Assembly (NCBI GenBank): GCA_903927465.1 | Contig: CAIYMY010000215.1 | Coordinates: forward strand, 1 to 64,000 | Length of the DNA stretch: 64,000 bases | Reading direction: 5' to 3' | Source of the DNA: an uncultured Rhodospirillales bacterium | GTDB lineage: Bacteria > Pseudomonadota > Alphaproteobacteria > Acetobacterales > Acetobacteraceae | Shown here: positions 33,291 through 40,545 of the stretch, in pieces | Position numbering within the stretch: position 1 is the first letter of the stretch | Layout: each line of letters begins with the position of its first letter | The notes under the pieces: generated by a model | Database searches by the model: none | Told to the model about the DNA's origin: nothing | Seen by the model: only the letters and a program-made list of their open reading frames with translations | Translations under genes and position numbers: made by a program

Positions 33291-34041
33291 AGACTTCCTT
33301 CCCCAGCGCGCGGGCTTCCGGTGATGACCACCAGAAGGTCTCAAAATCAGGGCAGATGAGTGCCGCGAGTTCTTGTGCATCACGCGATAGGCGGAGAAAG
33401 CGTTCCAGCCGGATGGCGATGGCCCGCAGTATCGCAAGCTGTGCCGGCACATCGGGAAGCACATAGACCGCCACTTTCTTTGGCGTGGCATAGCAAAAGC
33501 GCATTTCCCGATTGGTGCCGGCCACATAGACAGCGCCCTGGCGCGCATGGGGCGCGCTGATGTCACTGGCCAGCCGGAATTGCGTCTTGAGATCCAGCAC
33601 AATGCCATGCGCGTCCCAGACGAAATCCTGATAACCGATGACAGGAACGGGGATATCATCCAGGCGAATTTCCACCCGATGCTGATGCTGGCCCTCAGGC
33701 GGGCTGGTCGGCACCCCATATTGGCGCAGCTCCGCCAGCGCCAATTCGACAATGGCTGGGATCGCCTCGCGTTCCTTGGCGCGATTGGGATCGGCGGAAA
33801 GCGCCGACAGCCGATCAAATTCCGCGAGCGCTGCCGCCTGGCATTCCGCCACGGGCAAGGCCGGATCGAAAAGGCCGAGCGACACGCCATGTTCGGCCGC
33901 CGTGCCGCGATACGCTGCCGCGCCAACCGGTGCACGCCGACGCAACAGTTTTTCCACCACCCAAAGCGCGGGCGCGGCGGCATAGAGATTGAGGCTGGTC
34001 GCTGAGAGATGCTCAAGACCATGCAAGGCAAAGCCGTTCAT
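33280..34041 (-). CDS. PD-(D/E)XK nuclease (RecB/Cas4-like)
   Basis: The 253-residue product has a HLSATSLNLYAAAPALWVVE start, the YxxCPxxF-like N-terminal motif of this superfamily without the Cys, and the core GYQDFVWDAHGIVLDLKTQ, giving the D...(D)xK pair. Phage members act as recombination exonucleases or resolve DNA ends. It overlaps the gene upstream by 4 bases. Confidence 0.75.
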   Translation of the reverse strand: MNGFALHGLEHLSATSLNLYAAAPALWVVEKLLRRRAPVGAAAYRGTAAEHGVSLGLFDPALPVAECQAAALAEFDRLSALSADPNRAKEREAIPAIVELALAELRQYGVPTSPPEGQHQHRVEIRLDDIPVPVIGYQDFVWDAHGIVLDLKTQFRLASDISAPHARQGAVYVAGTNREMRFCYATPKKVAVYVLPDVPAQLAILRAIAIRLERFLRLSRDAQELAALICPDFETFWWSSPEARALGKEVYGF

Positions 34042-34394
34042 GCCTGCATCTCCCGCTCGGCAGGCGGCAGGCCGCGCCCGAGCAATTCAAGCCAGACATG
34101 CAAGGGCACCACCACAAGCGGTGCGGCACGGTCACGCCAGAGAAACAGCGCGTCATGGCTGCCAAGCCAGCGTTCCAGCGTCTTGAAGCCCTCGCCATCG
34201 CCGCGCGCCTTGACTTCGGCCACCAGGGGCGGCTCGGCCGTGCCGCGCGCATAGATGTCAATGTCAGCGCCATTGCTGCGATAGTGCGTGGCACCAGATA
34301 ACGGGACACGTTCCGCCGCGATGCCGCTTTGCTTGTGGATCTCCACCAGCGCGCGTTCACGCCGAAGGCCTTTGTCGCGTGAGGGCTTACCCAT
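34038..34394 (-). CDS. Hjc-like PD-(D/E)XK resolvase
   Basis: The 118-residue product starts MGKPSRDKGLRRERALVEIH and contains SNGADIDIYARG and PPLVAEVKARG, matching the R-x-E, D and E-x-K positions of archaeal Hjc-type Holliday junction resolvases and related nucleases. It may resolve branched intermediates in phage DNA. ATG 34394 overlaps the upstream regulatory gene by 8 bases. Confidence 0.65.
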   Translation of the reverse strand: MGKPSRDKGLRRERALVEIHKQSGIAAERVPLSGATHYRSNGADIDIYARGTAEPPLVAEVKARGDGEGFKTLERWLGSHDALFLWRDRAAPLVVVPLHVWLELLGRGLPPAEREMQA

Positions 34395-34722
34395 GTTGGG
34401 GCCCGCCCTTGGCCAGGACCAGTTTCGCCTTGCCCAGATTGGCAGACCGATCAGCAGACGCATCGCTAATGGTGCGGGAGCGACCGATGGAGCCAAGCTC
34501 GGTTAGCAGGCGTTCATCCACTGGCTTGCCGGTCATGCGCGCGGCAGCCGCGACGCCGGCCCAATGCCGGGCAGGGATGCCCCGGCGGCGCCAGGCGCGG
34601 ACCGTGACGGCCTCGACATCGAGCGCGATGGCGAGCTCGGTCGCGCTGCGCCAGAGGTTGATGACTTCCGCGAAATCGCGCGGCATTTGCGGGGTATGGG
34701 GGCGCGAAGGGTGCTGGCGCAT
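34387..34722 (-). CDS. Cro-like HTH protein (carph-isopro type)
   Basis: The 111-residue product has a compact HTH: WRSATELAIALDVEAVTVRA then WRRRGIPARHWAGVAAAAR, the Cro/carph-isopro pattern. It is the first gene of the leftward early operon and is divergent from the cI-like gene, with 131 bases between them. It should turn down cI and early transcription on entry into lytic growth. Confidence 0.75.
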   Translation of the reverse strand: MRQHPSRPHTPQMPRDFAEVINLWRSATELAIALDVEAVTVRAWRRRGIPARHWAGVAAAARMTGKPVDERLLTELGSIGRSRTISDASADRSANLGKAKLVLAKGGPQHG

Positions 34723-34853
34723 TGTCTCCTCGGGGGGGCGAGACGGGTTGGGTGGCCAACAGATACATAGAGTCGCGCTACTAAAACAAGACTTGTTGTA
34801 TATTTTTCTTTCTGCTACATAATGGCGCAGTAAACGCTACAAGATGCAACGCA
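34723..34853. promoter_or_regulatory. Divergent cI/cro control region
   Basis: A rightward promoter reads TTGTTG (34793–34798), 17-base spacer, TACATA (34816–34821), ahead of the repressor ATG 34854. GTAGC half-sites lie at 34775–34782, 34813–34819 (overlapping the -10) and 34835–34842 (as reverse complements). The same half-site forms the palindrome at 35644–35659. AT-rich relative to neighbours, as expected for a switch. Confidence 0.55.
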
Positions 34854-35627
34854 ATGGACACCATCGCAGAACGCCTACGCCGCTTTCGGGAGGCCAAAGG
34901 CATTGATTCCGGGGCAGAATTGGCCCGCCTCGCCGGCGTGCCAGAGGCGACTTATCGCGCCTATGAAAGCGGCCGCCGCCCCCTGACGGCGCGTGCTGCG
35001 CGCGAGCTTGCCGTGCCGCTTGGCATCTCCTGGCAGCTGCTTTTGTTCGGCAAGGAGCCGACCGAGGGCGGCATTGCTATCAATACGCCCGAGGAAGCCG
35101 CGGCGATGCTTGGTCAGCGCGTGCGCCGCAAACCCATGTCGTCCCGCGTGCCGGCTTACACTGGGCCTACCGAGGTCGAGCTGGTGAATATGGCGGGTGA
35201 CAGCTACGCGCTGCTGCCCGTTTATGATGCTGCCGCCTCTGCAGGGCCTGGCTTGGAAATTGACCGTGCCTCGGTGATCTACCGCATTGCCTTTCGCGAG
35301 GATTGGATCCGCAACGTGACGCGCGCCCCGCTGGAGCAGTTGGGCGTCATCACCGTGGATGGGGATTCGATGGAGCCGACGCTGCGTACCGGCGATACAG
35401 TGCTGGTGGATTTCGGACAGAACCAGCCGGGCGACAAGGATGGCATTTACGTCATCCGTACCGGGAATGGGCTGCAGGTGAAGCGCTTGCAGGTGGAGCT
35501 TGGACGCTCGGCGCGGCTGACGGTACTGTCGGACAACCCAGCCTATCAGCCGCAGCGCAATCTGAGCCCCGAGGATATTCAGGTCATTGGCCGGGTGATT
35601 TGGCTGGGGCGGCAGGTCGGATCCTGA
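34854..35627 (+). CDS. cI-like repressor, XRE HTH plus S24 peptidase
   Basis: The 257-residue protein has an N-terminal XRE HTH (LRRFREAKGIDSGAELARLA, then GVPEATYRAYESG) and a C-terminal LexA/S24 domain with VDGDSMEPTLRTGD (Ser nucleophile) and GLQVKRLQVE (Lys). It should keep the prophage silent and be cleaved upon RecA activation, giving SOS induction. It is divergent from the Cro-like gene. Confidence 0.9.
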   Translation: MDTIAERLRRFREAKGIDSGAELARLAGVPEATYRAYESGRRPLTARAARELAVPLGISWQLLLFGKEPTEGGIAINTPEEAAAMLGQRVRRKPMSSRVPAYTGPTEVELVNMAGDSYALLPVYDAAASAGPGLEIDRASVIYRIAFREDWIRNVTRAPLEQLGVITVDGDSMEPTLRTGDTVLVDFGQNQPGDKDGIYVIRTGNGLQVKRLQVELGRSARLTVLSDNPAYQPQRNLSPEDIQVIGRVIWLGRQVGS

Positions 35628-35643
35628 TTGCTAGCTGCTTGAC

Positions 35644-35659
35644 TTTGTAGCGATACAAA
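35644..35659. promoter_or_regulatory. Palindromic operator candidate TTTGTA–GCGA–TACAAA
   Basis: A perfect 6-base inverted repeat with a 4-base centre lies 17 bases after the repressor stop and 43 bases before the next ORF. Its TTGTAGCG half also occurs in the cI/cro intergenic region (complement at 34835–34842), suggesting the same regulator controls the recombinase operon. Confidence 0.5.
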
Positions 35660-35701
35660 CTAGCACTCCCCAAGCCTTCTTGTGCTGCGTATTGTCGCGC
35701 T

Positions 35702-35896
35702 ATGCAGCGTGACACATCGACACCCAACCCCCACCTTCCGCCGCACCTCCGCGAGGTCTGCGACATCCTCGCCCGCGGCTTGCTGCGGCTCCGCAGCCGC
35801 ACTGCCGAGAAAGCTGCTGGCCGTGGAGAGCGGTTGCTACACTTCTCGGCGCCCCAGCGCCTGCATGCGAACCCGACCAAACGGAGAGACGCATGA
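35702..35896 (+). CDS. Small basic protein, unknown
   Basis: The 64-residue frame (MQRDTSTPNPHLPPHLREVC, then DILARGLLRLRSRTAEK) overlaps the DUF2924 gene by 4 bases, which favours a real coupled gene at the head of the recombinase cassette. Short proteins of this kind with an ILARGLLRLR block often precede DUF2924 genes. Confidence 0.55.
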   Translation: MQRDTSTPNPHLPPHLREVCDILARGLLRLRSRTAEKAAGRGERLLHFSAPQRLHANPTKRRDA

Positions 35897-36402
35897 CGCA
35901 CAAAACCAAATCCAAATCGGCCGCGACGCCAACATTCACCGCCCCCGCCATTCCGACCGCCGATGTGCTTGGCAGGCTCGCCGCGCTCAAGACCGCCGCG
36001 ATACCCGCCTTGAAGCAGCAATGGCGCGAGCTTTTTGGTGCGGAGCCGCCGCCCTATAATCGGCGCTTTCTGGAAAGCAGGCTCGGCTATCGCATTCAGG
36101 AACTGGCCTATGGCGGGTTGAAGCCGGAAACACTGGCGCGGCTTGAAGTGTTGGGCCAGCAATTCGATGGCGGCAAAATTACCATCCGCCGCATGCGTGG
36201 CGAAGATAGGCCGATCGCCGGAACGATGCTGATCCGCGAGTATCAGGGTGTCGAGTACGTGGTGACCGTGACGCGCAATGGCTATGAATATGCGGGCCAG
36301 CCCTACAAATCGCTCTCGGCCATTGCGCGGGCCATCACCGGCACGCGCTGGAATGGGCGCGTGTTCTTTGGGCTGCGGTCTAGTCGGGGCCTCGCCGCAT
36401 GA
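35893..36402 (+). CDS. DUF2924 protein
   Basis: The 169-residue product has the DUF2924 pattern: ALKQQWRELFGAEPPPYNRR then FLESRLGYRIQELAYGGL, and RGEDRPIAGTMLIREYQGVE in the C-terminal strand-rich part. DUF2924 genes are almost always beside large serine recombinases in alphaproteobacterial mobile elements and may be a cofactor or directionality factor. It overlaps the recombinase gene by 4 bases. Confidence 0.85.
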   Translation: MTHKTKSKSAATPTFTAPAIPTADVLGRLAALKTAAIPALKQQWRELFGAEPPPYNRRFLESRLGYRIQELAYGGLKPETLARLEVLGQQFDGGKITIRRMRGEDRPIAGTMLIREYQGVEYVVTVTRNGYEYAGQPYKSLSAIARAITGTRWNGRVFFGLRSSRGLAA

Positions 36403-37736
36403 AGCGCGACACGAAGGAGGCCAGCGCGACTTCCGCCGCCACGCGCAAGCTGCGCTGCGCGGTCTATACGCGGAAATCGAGCGAGGAAGGGCTCGACATG
36501 GAATTCAACTCCCTCGATGCGCAGCGCGAGGCCTGCGAGGCATTCATCGCAAGCCAGCGCGCCGAGGGATGGGTGCTGGTGCACGACCGCTACGATGATG
36601 GTGGTATCTCTGGCGGTACGCTCGAACGCCCAGCGCTCAAGCGCATGATTGCCGATATCGAAGGGGGGCTGATTGATGTGGTGGTCGTCTATAAGATTGA
36701 CCGCCTGTCACGATCGCTGATTGATTTCACCAAGCTGGTCGAGGTGTTTGATGCGCATAGCGTGACCTTTGTCTCCGTAACGCAATCCTTCAATACCACG
36801 ACCAGCATGGGACGGCTCACGCTGAACATCTTGCTATCCTTTGCGCAATTCGAACGCGAGGTGATTGGCGAGCGCATTCGGGACAAGGTGGCGGCATCAC
36901 GCAAGCGGGGCATATGGATGGGTGGCTTTGTGCCGCTCGGCTATGACGTGCGCGACCGGAAGCTGCTGGTGAATGAGGCTGAGGCCGTGTTGGTGCGCCG
37001 GATTTTTCAGGGCTTTGCGGAGTTGGAATCCTGCATGAAGCTGGTTCACGCGCTGCGCGCCGAAGGCGCCACCACCAAGCGCGGCAAGCCCCTGAACAAG
37101 AACGACGTCTATCGCATTCTGACAAACCGCGTTTTTCTGGGCGAGGCCGTGCACAAGGGCAATTCCTATCCCGGCGAGCATGACGCCATCATCACGCAAG
37201 CGCAGTGGGACGCGGTGCAGGCCATTCTGAAGATCAATCCGCGCATCAGGATCAACCGGTCACGGAACACCACCGCGCCATTGTTGCGCGGCTTGATCTT
37301 TGACAGCGATGGTAACGCCATGTCGCCGTCCCATAGTCGCGGCCGCAGCGGAAAGCGATATCGCTACTATGTCAGCCAGGCTTTGCTGAAAGGGCCGGTC
37401 ACAGAAAGGCCCGCAATCGCGCGGCTGCCGGCTGGCCAGATTGAAGCCGCCGTGACCGATCAGGTTCGCGCGCTGCTGCGTCAGCCGGAAATGCTGGTCG
37501 GCACCTGGCGGGCGGCACGAGGCATGGCGCCGGAGGTTACGGAGCAGGAGGTGCGGCTGGCGATGGAACGGATCGAGCCCCTGTGGGACGAGCTATTCCC
37601 GGCCGAGCGAACCCGCATCGTGCGGCTGCTGGTGGAACGGGTGGATGTCCGGGCTGAGGGGGCTGCGGTTCGGTTGCGGCTGGACGGGCTTGGCGGCTTA
37701 GTCCGCGACCTTACCGCCCAGGGGGTGGCAGCATGA
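36399..37736 (+). CDS. Large serine recombinase (integrase)
   Basis: The 445-residue protein has the resolvase catalytic domain (AVYTRKSSEEGLDMEFNSLD with nucleophile Ser about 27; YDDGGISGGTLERP; VYKIDRLSRSLIDF) and a recombinase domain (RKRGIWMGGFVPLGYDV ... NRVFLGEAVHKGN). It inserts and excises the prophage by serine-linked strand exchange at att sites. It marks the right end of the prophage. GTGA/ATGA overlaps tie it to both neighbours. Confidence 0.9.
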   Translation: MKRDTKEASATSAATRKLRCAVYTRKSSEEGLDMEFNSLDAQREACEAFIASQRAEGWVLVHDRYDDGGISGGTLERPALKRMIADIEGGLIDVVVVYKIDRLSRSLIDFTKLVEVFDAHSVTFVSVTQSFNTTTSMGRLTLNILLSFAQFEREVIGERIRDKVAASRKRGIWMGGFVPLGYDVRDRKLLVNEAEAVLVRRIFQGFAELESCMKLVHALRAEGATTKRGKPLNKNDVYRILTNRVFLGEAVHKGNSYPGEHDAIITQAQWDAVQAILKINPRIRINRSRNTTAPLLRGLIFDSDGNAMSPSHSRGRSGKRYRYYVSQALLKGPVTERPAIARLPAGQIEAAVTDQVRALLRQPEMLVGTWRAARGMAPEVTEQEVRLAMERIEPLWDELFPAERTRIVRLLVERVDVRAEGAAVRLRLDGLGGLVRDLTAQGVAA

Positions 37737-38095
37737 GTGAGGCAGCGCAGACCCTGACCGTGGTCATCCCGCTTCAAGTAAAGCTGCGCGGCGGGCGGAA
37801 GACCATGATCACGAACGGCGTCATGGCGCTGGAGGGGCGGCAGGACATCACCCTGATCAAGGCCGTGGCCCGGGCGTTTCGGTGGCGGGGGATGCTGGAA
37901 TCCGGGGCCTTTGCCACCATCAACGAATTGGCGGCGGCGGAGAAGATCAACCCGTCCTATGTCTCGCGGGTGCTGCGGCTGACGTTGCTGGCGCCTGAAG
38001 TGGTTGAGGCGATCCTGGACGGGCGGCAGCCGGAGGGGGTGACACTGCCTAAACTGATGGAGCCGTTTCCTGTTGAGTGGGGGCGGCAGCGGTGA
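37733..38095 (+). CDS. Recombinase-associated HTH protein
   Basis: The 120-residue product has a ParB/KorB-like HTH (ATINELAAAEKINPSYVSRV, then LRLTLLAPEVVEAIL) after an N-terminal strand region. It overlaps the recombinase stop by 4 bases and completes a four-gene cassette. The type and placement fit a recombination directionality factor or element regulator; not proven. Confidence 0.65.
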   Translation: MSEAAQTLTVVIPLQVKLRGGRKTMITNGVMALEGRQDITLIKAVARAFRWRGMLESGAFATINELAAAEKINPSYVSRVLRLTLLAPEVVEAILDGRQPEGVTLPKLMEPFPVEWGRQR

Positions 38096-38179
38096 GGCGG
38101 AATCGCCCTGGGAAACATAGTCGTTCATATCTCGATACCGAAGGCGCTCCTAAATACCTGATTCCCGTAGCAAAACACT

Positions 38180-38208
38180 TTGTCTTGGCTGTTCCCGCGT
38201 GTTAAATT
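38180..38208 (+). promoter_or_regulatory. Candidate sigma-70 promoter of the phosphorothioation operon
   Basis: TTGTCT (38180–38185), a 17-base spacer and TAAATT (38203–38208) lie 20 bases before the first start codon of the operon (38229). It is the only good match in the 133-base gap between the recombinase cassette and the defence operon. Confidence 0.4.
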
Positions 38209-38228
38209 GTCCACACGGAGAGCGCGGA

Positions 38229-38432
38229 ATGAAGCAAGACGGCAAGGCAGCAAGCATAGAGCGCCAGCCAAAACCCAGCCAACCTAGGCGGGCAATGGTT
38301 GGCATCAGGATGACGCATGACCGAGAAACCGAGGTGAAGGTTGAAGCAGCCGGGCGAGGCGTTTCAGTGGCCACGTTGTTCGACGAAATCTGGCAAGCCT
38401 ATGTCAGGGGGAAAGCGAGGTTGACGCAATGA
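38229..38432 (+). CDS. Small RHH-like protein leading the defence operon
   Basis: From ATG 38229 (GGAG 12 bases upstream) the frame encodes 67 residues: a basic N terminus, then AMVGIRMTHDRETEVKVEAA and RGVSVATLFDEIWQAYVRG, a plausible strand-helix-helix DNA-binding fold. It overlaps the cysteine desulfurase start by 4 bases. It may repress the operon, since phosphorothioation costs sulfur. Not part of the described ssp core. Confidence 0.55.
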   Translation: MKQDGKAASIERQPKPSQPRRAMVGIRMTHDRETEVKVEAAGRGVSVATLFDEIWQAYVRGKARLTQ

Positions 38433-39622
38433 CATCCTCTCCCTTTGCTATAACAGGCGCCAGCGTTGCAAACGCGCCCATTTTCCTTGATGCCAACGCT
38501 ACTACCCGCCCGCTAGCTGGTGTCATTGACATGGTCGCCGTGGTGATGCGGGACAGCTATGCCAATCCATCTAGCGCCCATTGGCTGGGCGATGAAGCGC
38601 GGCGCGTATTGGAGGTAGCGCGGGACGACATCACGGCCCTCTTTCCGGGAATGTTTCCAGAGGCGGTGATCTTCACGTCGGGCGGAACAGAGGGAAACAA
38701 CGCGCTCCTGAACCACATAGGACGAAGTGCTGCAGGGATGACTGTGATTACCACAGCGGTCGAACATCTCTCAGTTTTGCGTCCCGCCCAGACCTTTGCG
38801 ACTGGGGGCGGTAAATGCGTGGTGTTGCCCGTAACGCCAGACGGCCTGGTATCCCAAGACGCAATGCGGGATGCAGTCCGTGAAGCCCGCGGCGATATTC
38901 TGATCAGCGTGCAGTTGGCCAACAGCGAGACAGGCGTGATCCAGCCGATTGGCCAAATGGTCGCCGAGGCAAAGCGCGTGCGCTCGGATATCTTCGTTCA
39001 CTCGGATGTAGCGCAGGCTATCGGGCGCGTTCCGATCGACCTAGACGCGCTGCAGCTGGATGTCGTGACTTTCTCAGGCCACAAAATTCATGGGCCGCAG
39101 GGCATTGGCGCCATGGTCTTCCGGGACCCTAACGAACGAAGGGTAACGCCATTCTTACTTGGCGGGGGACAGGAGCGCGGACTCAGGTCTGGAACTCACA
39201 ATGTCGCAGGTGCGGCCGGGCTCGGCCTCGCTGTAAGGACCCGGGCTTCGGAGTTTGCTGTCGCTGTGTCCCGGTTGGCGGCAATGCGTGACGCGTTCGA
39301 AATGCAGCTCCTCGGGGCAGCGCCTCAGGCATCTGTCAACGGAGTTAGGGCACCTCGAGTAGCGAACACGAGCAGCATCCGTTTCGCTGGCAAAGAAGCC
39401 ATGGAGCTTGTCGGACGACTGGATGCCAAAGGCATTGCGTGTTCCGTCGGCTCTGCTTGCTCATCCGCCAAACCAGTACCTTCTCATGTGCTTATGGCTA
39501 TGGGTCTTTCGCAAGCTGAGGCATTCTCAAGTGTCAGGTTTTCTTTTTCTATTTTTAACTCTATGGACGAGGCTACTCGAGCCGCGAATATTGTCGCCGA
39601 GACATTGCTGGAAATGAAATGA
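38429..39622 (+). CDS. sspA: Cysteine desulfurase of DNA phosphorothioation (SspA/DndA-like)
   Basis: The 397-residue PLP enzyme shows VEHLSVL (His about 113), HSDVAQAIGRVPID and TFSGHKIHGPQG with the PLP lysine (about 219), and the persulfide Cys in GSACSSAKPVPSH (about 344). It strips sulfur from L-cysteine and passes it as persulfide to the sulfurtransferase encoded three genes on. The ACSS loop and operon context separate it from housekeeping IscS. It overlaps the next gene by 4 bases. Whether to call it SspA or DndA depends on the partners; the DUF4007 gene favours SspA. Confidence 0.88.
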   Translation: MTSSPFAITGASVANAPIFLDANATTRPLAGVIDMVAVVMRDSYANPSSAHWLGDEARRVLEVARDDITALFPGMFPEAVIFTSGGTEGNNALLNHIGRSAAGMTVITTAVEHLSVLRPAQTFATGGGKCVVLPVTPDGLVSQDAMRDAVREARGDILISVQLANSETGVIQPIGQMVAEAKRVRSDIFVHSDVAQAIGRVPIDLDALQLDVVTFSGHKIHGPQGIGAMVFRDPNERRVTPFLLGGGQERGLRSGTHNVAGAAGLGLAVRTRASEFAVAVSRLAAMRDAFEMQLLGAAPQASVNGVRAPRVANTSSIRFAGKEAMELVGRLDAKGIACSVGSACSSAKPVPSHVLMAMGLSQAEAFSSVRFSFSIFNSMDEATRAANIVAETLLEMK

Positions 39623-40545
39623 GCACCGAAACACTGACAAAGGGTCGTTATGAATACGGCCGCCACGAAACTTTCGCGGTGAGGCATGGCTGGCTCGGCA
39701 AGGGCTTAAGCAGGATGGATTCTTCGCCCGCAGGATTCAATGCTGATGATACAGCCGTTATTGAGCTGGGTCTCGGCAGCCGAATGGTGAAGTCACTCCG
39801 CTATTGGCTCGAGGCAAGCGGTGTGGGCGAACTTCGCTCAGTCGTTGTTGATGGGCGCAAGGCGCGCGAACTTCACACTAGTGCTTTGGGGCTGGTCGTC
39901 CAAGCTCGAGACCCGTTCATGGAGTACCCCGCGACTTGGTGGTTTGTGCACCTCAACCTTGCAAGGCGATCCGGCAGCGTTTGGGGCTGGTTTTTCAATG
40001 ATTTTCGTGAGCGGTTGTTCGAGCGTCCGACCTGTGTCGAAGCCTACCTTAGCCACCTTCGTATCAACGCCGCCAATGAACCCACCTTGTCTGTGGCACA
40101 GCGCGATATTGCCTGCCTCTTGGCCACGTATGGCACAGGAGCTGCGAATGATGTTCGCGACCCGGAGGATGGTACCGCGTCGCCGTTGCGTGATTTGGGG
40201 CTCGTCCTCCGGCAGGAGGAAACCGGCCGTTTCGAGAAGACGCGTCCACTCGATGAAATCCCGATAGAAGTCTTTCTCGCCTGCGCTGCAGCCCAGTCGG
40301 ATGCCTTGCGGCTTGAAACTCTGTCTATGGGCGAGCTGCTCGGACGGCGCGGTGGGCCAGGATTGCTGCTCGGCATGACCAGCGAGGCGATTGAAGACCT
40401 TTCGGCTCGTGGCGCGAGAGACTTTGGTAACCTTGGTGTAACGCTTGATCTTCTTGGTGCCGAGCGACGCCTCCGCGTGCCGATGATGGGCGGAACGCAG
40501 TTCTGGCTCGATCGCCATTTTCAGCGTCTGGGAGGTGGCGGATGA
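39619..40545 (+). CDS. sspB: DUF4007 protein, SspB-like
   Basis: The 308-residue protein opens with YEYGRHETFAVRHGWLGKGL (about 11–30), the DUF4007 signature. In studied Ssp systems the DUF4007 protein SspB nicks DNA at the site to be modified. A C-terminal winged-helix-like part (DNLG-type GARDFGNLGVTLDLLGAERR) is plausible. It is coupled by 4-base overlaps to both neighbours. Nicking activity is inferred from family. Confidence 0.8.
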   Translation: MSTETLTKGRYEYGRHETFAVRHGWLGKGLSRMDSSPAGFNADDTAVIELGLGSRMVKSLRYWLEASGVGELRSVVVDGRKARELHTSALGLVVQARDPFMEYPATWWFVHLNLARRSGSVWGWFFNDFRERLFERPTCVEAYLSHLRINAANEPTLSVAQRDIACLLATYGTGAANDVRDPEDGTASPLRDLGLVLRQEETGRFEKTRPLDEIPIEVFLACAAAQSDALRLETLSMGELLGRRGGPGLLLGMTSEAIEDLSARGARDFGNLGVTLDLLGAERRLRVPMMGGTQFWLDRHFQRLGGGG

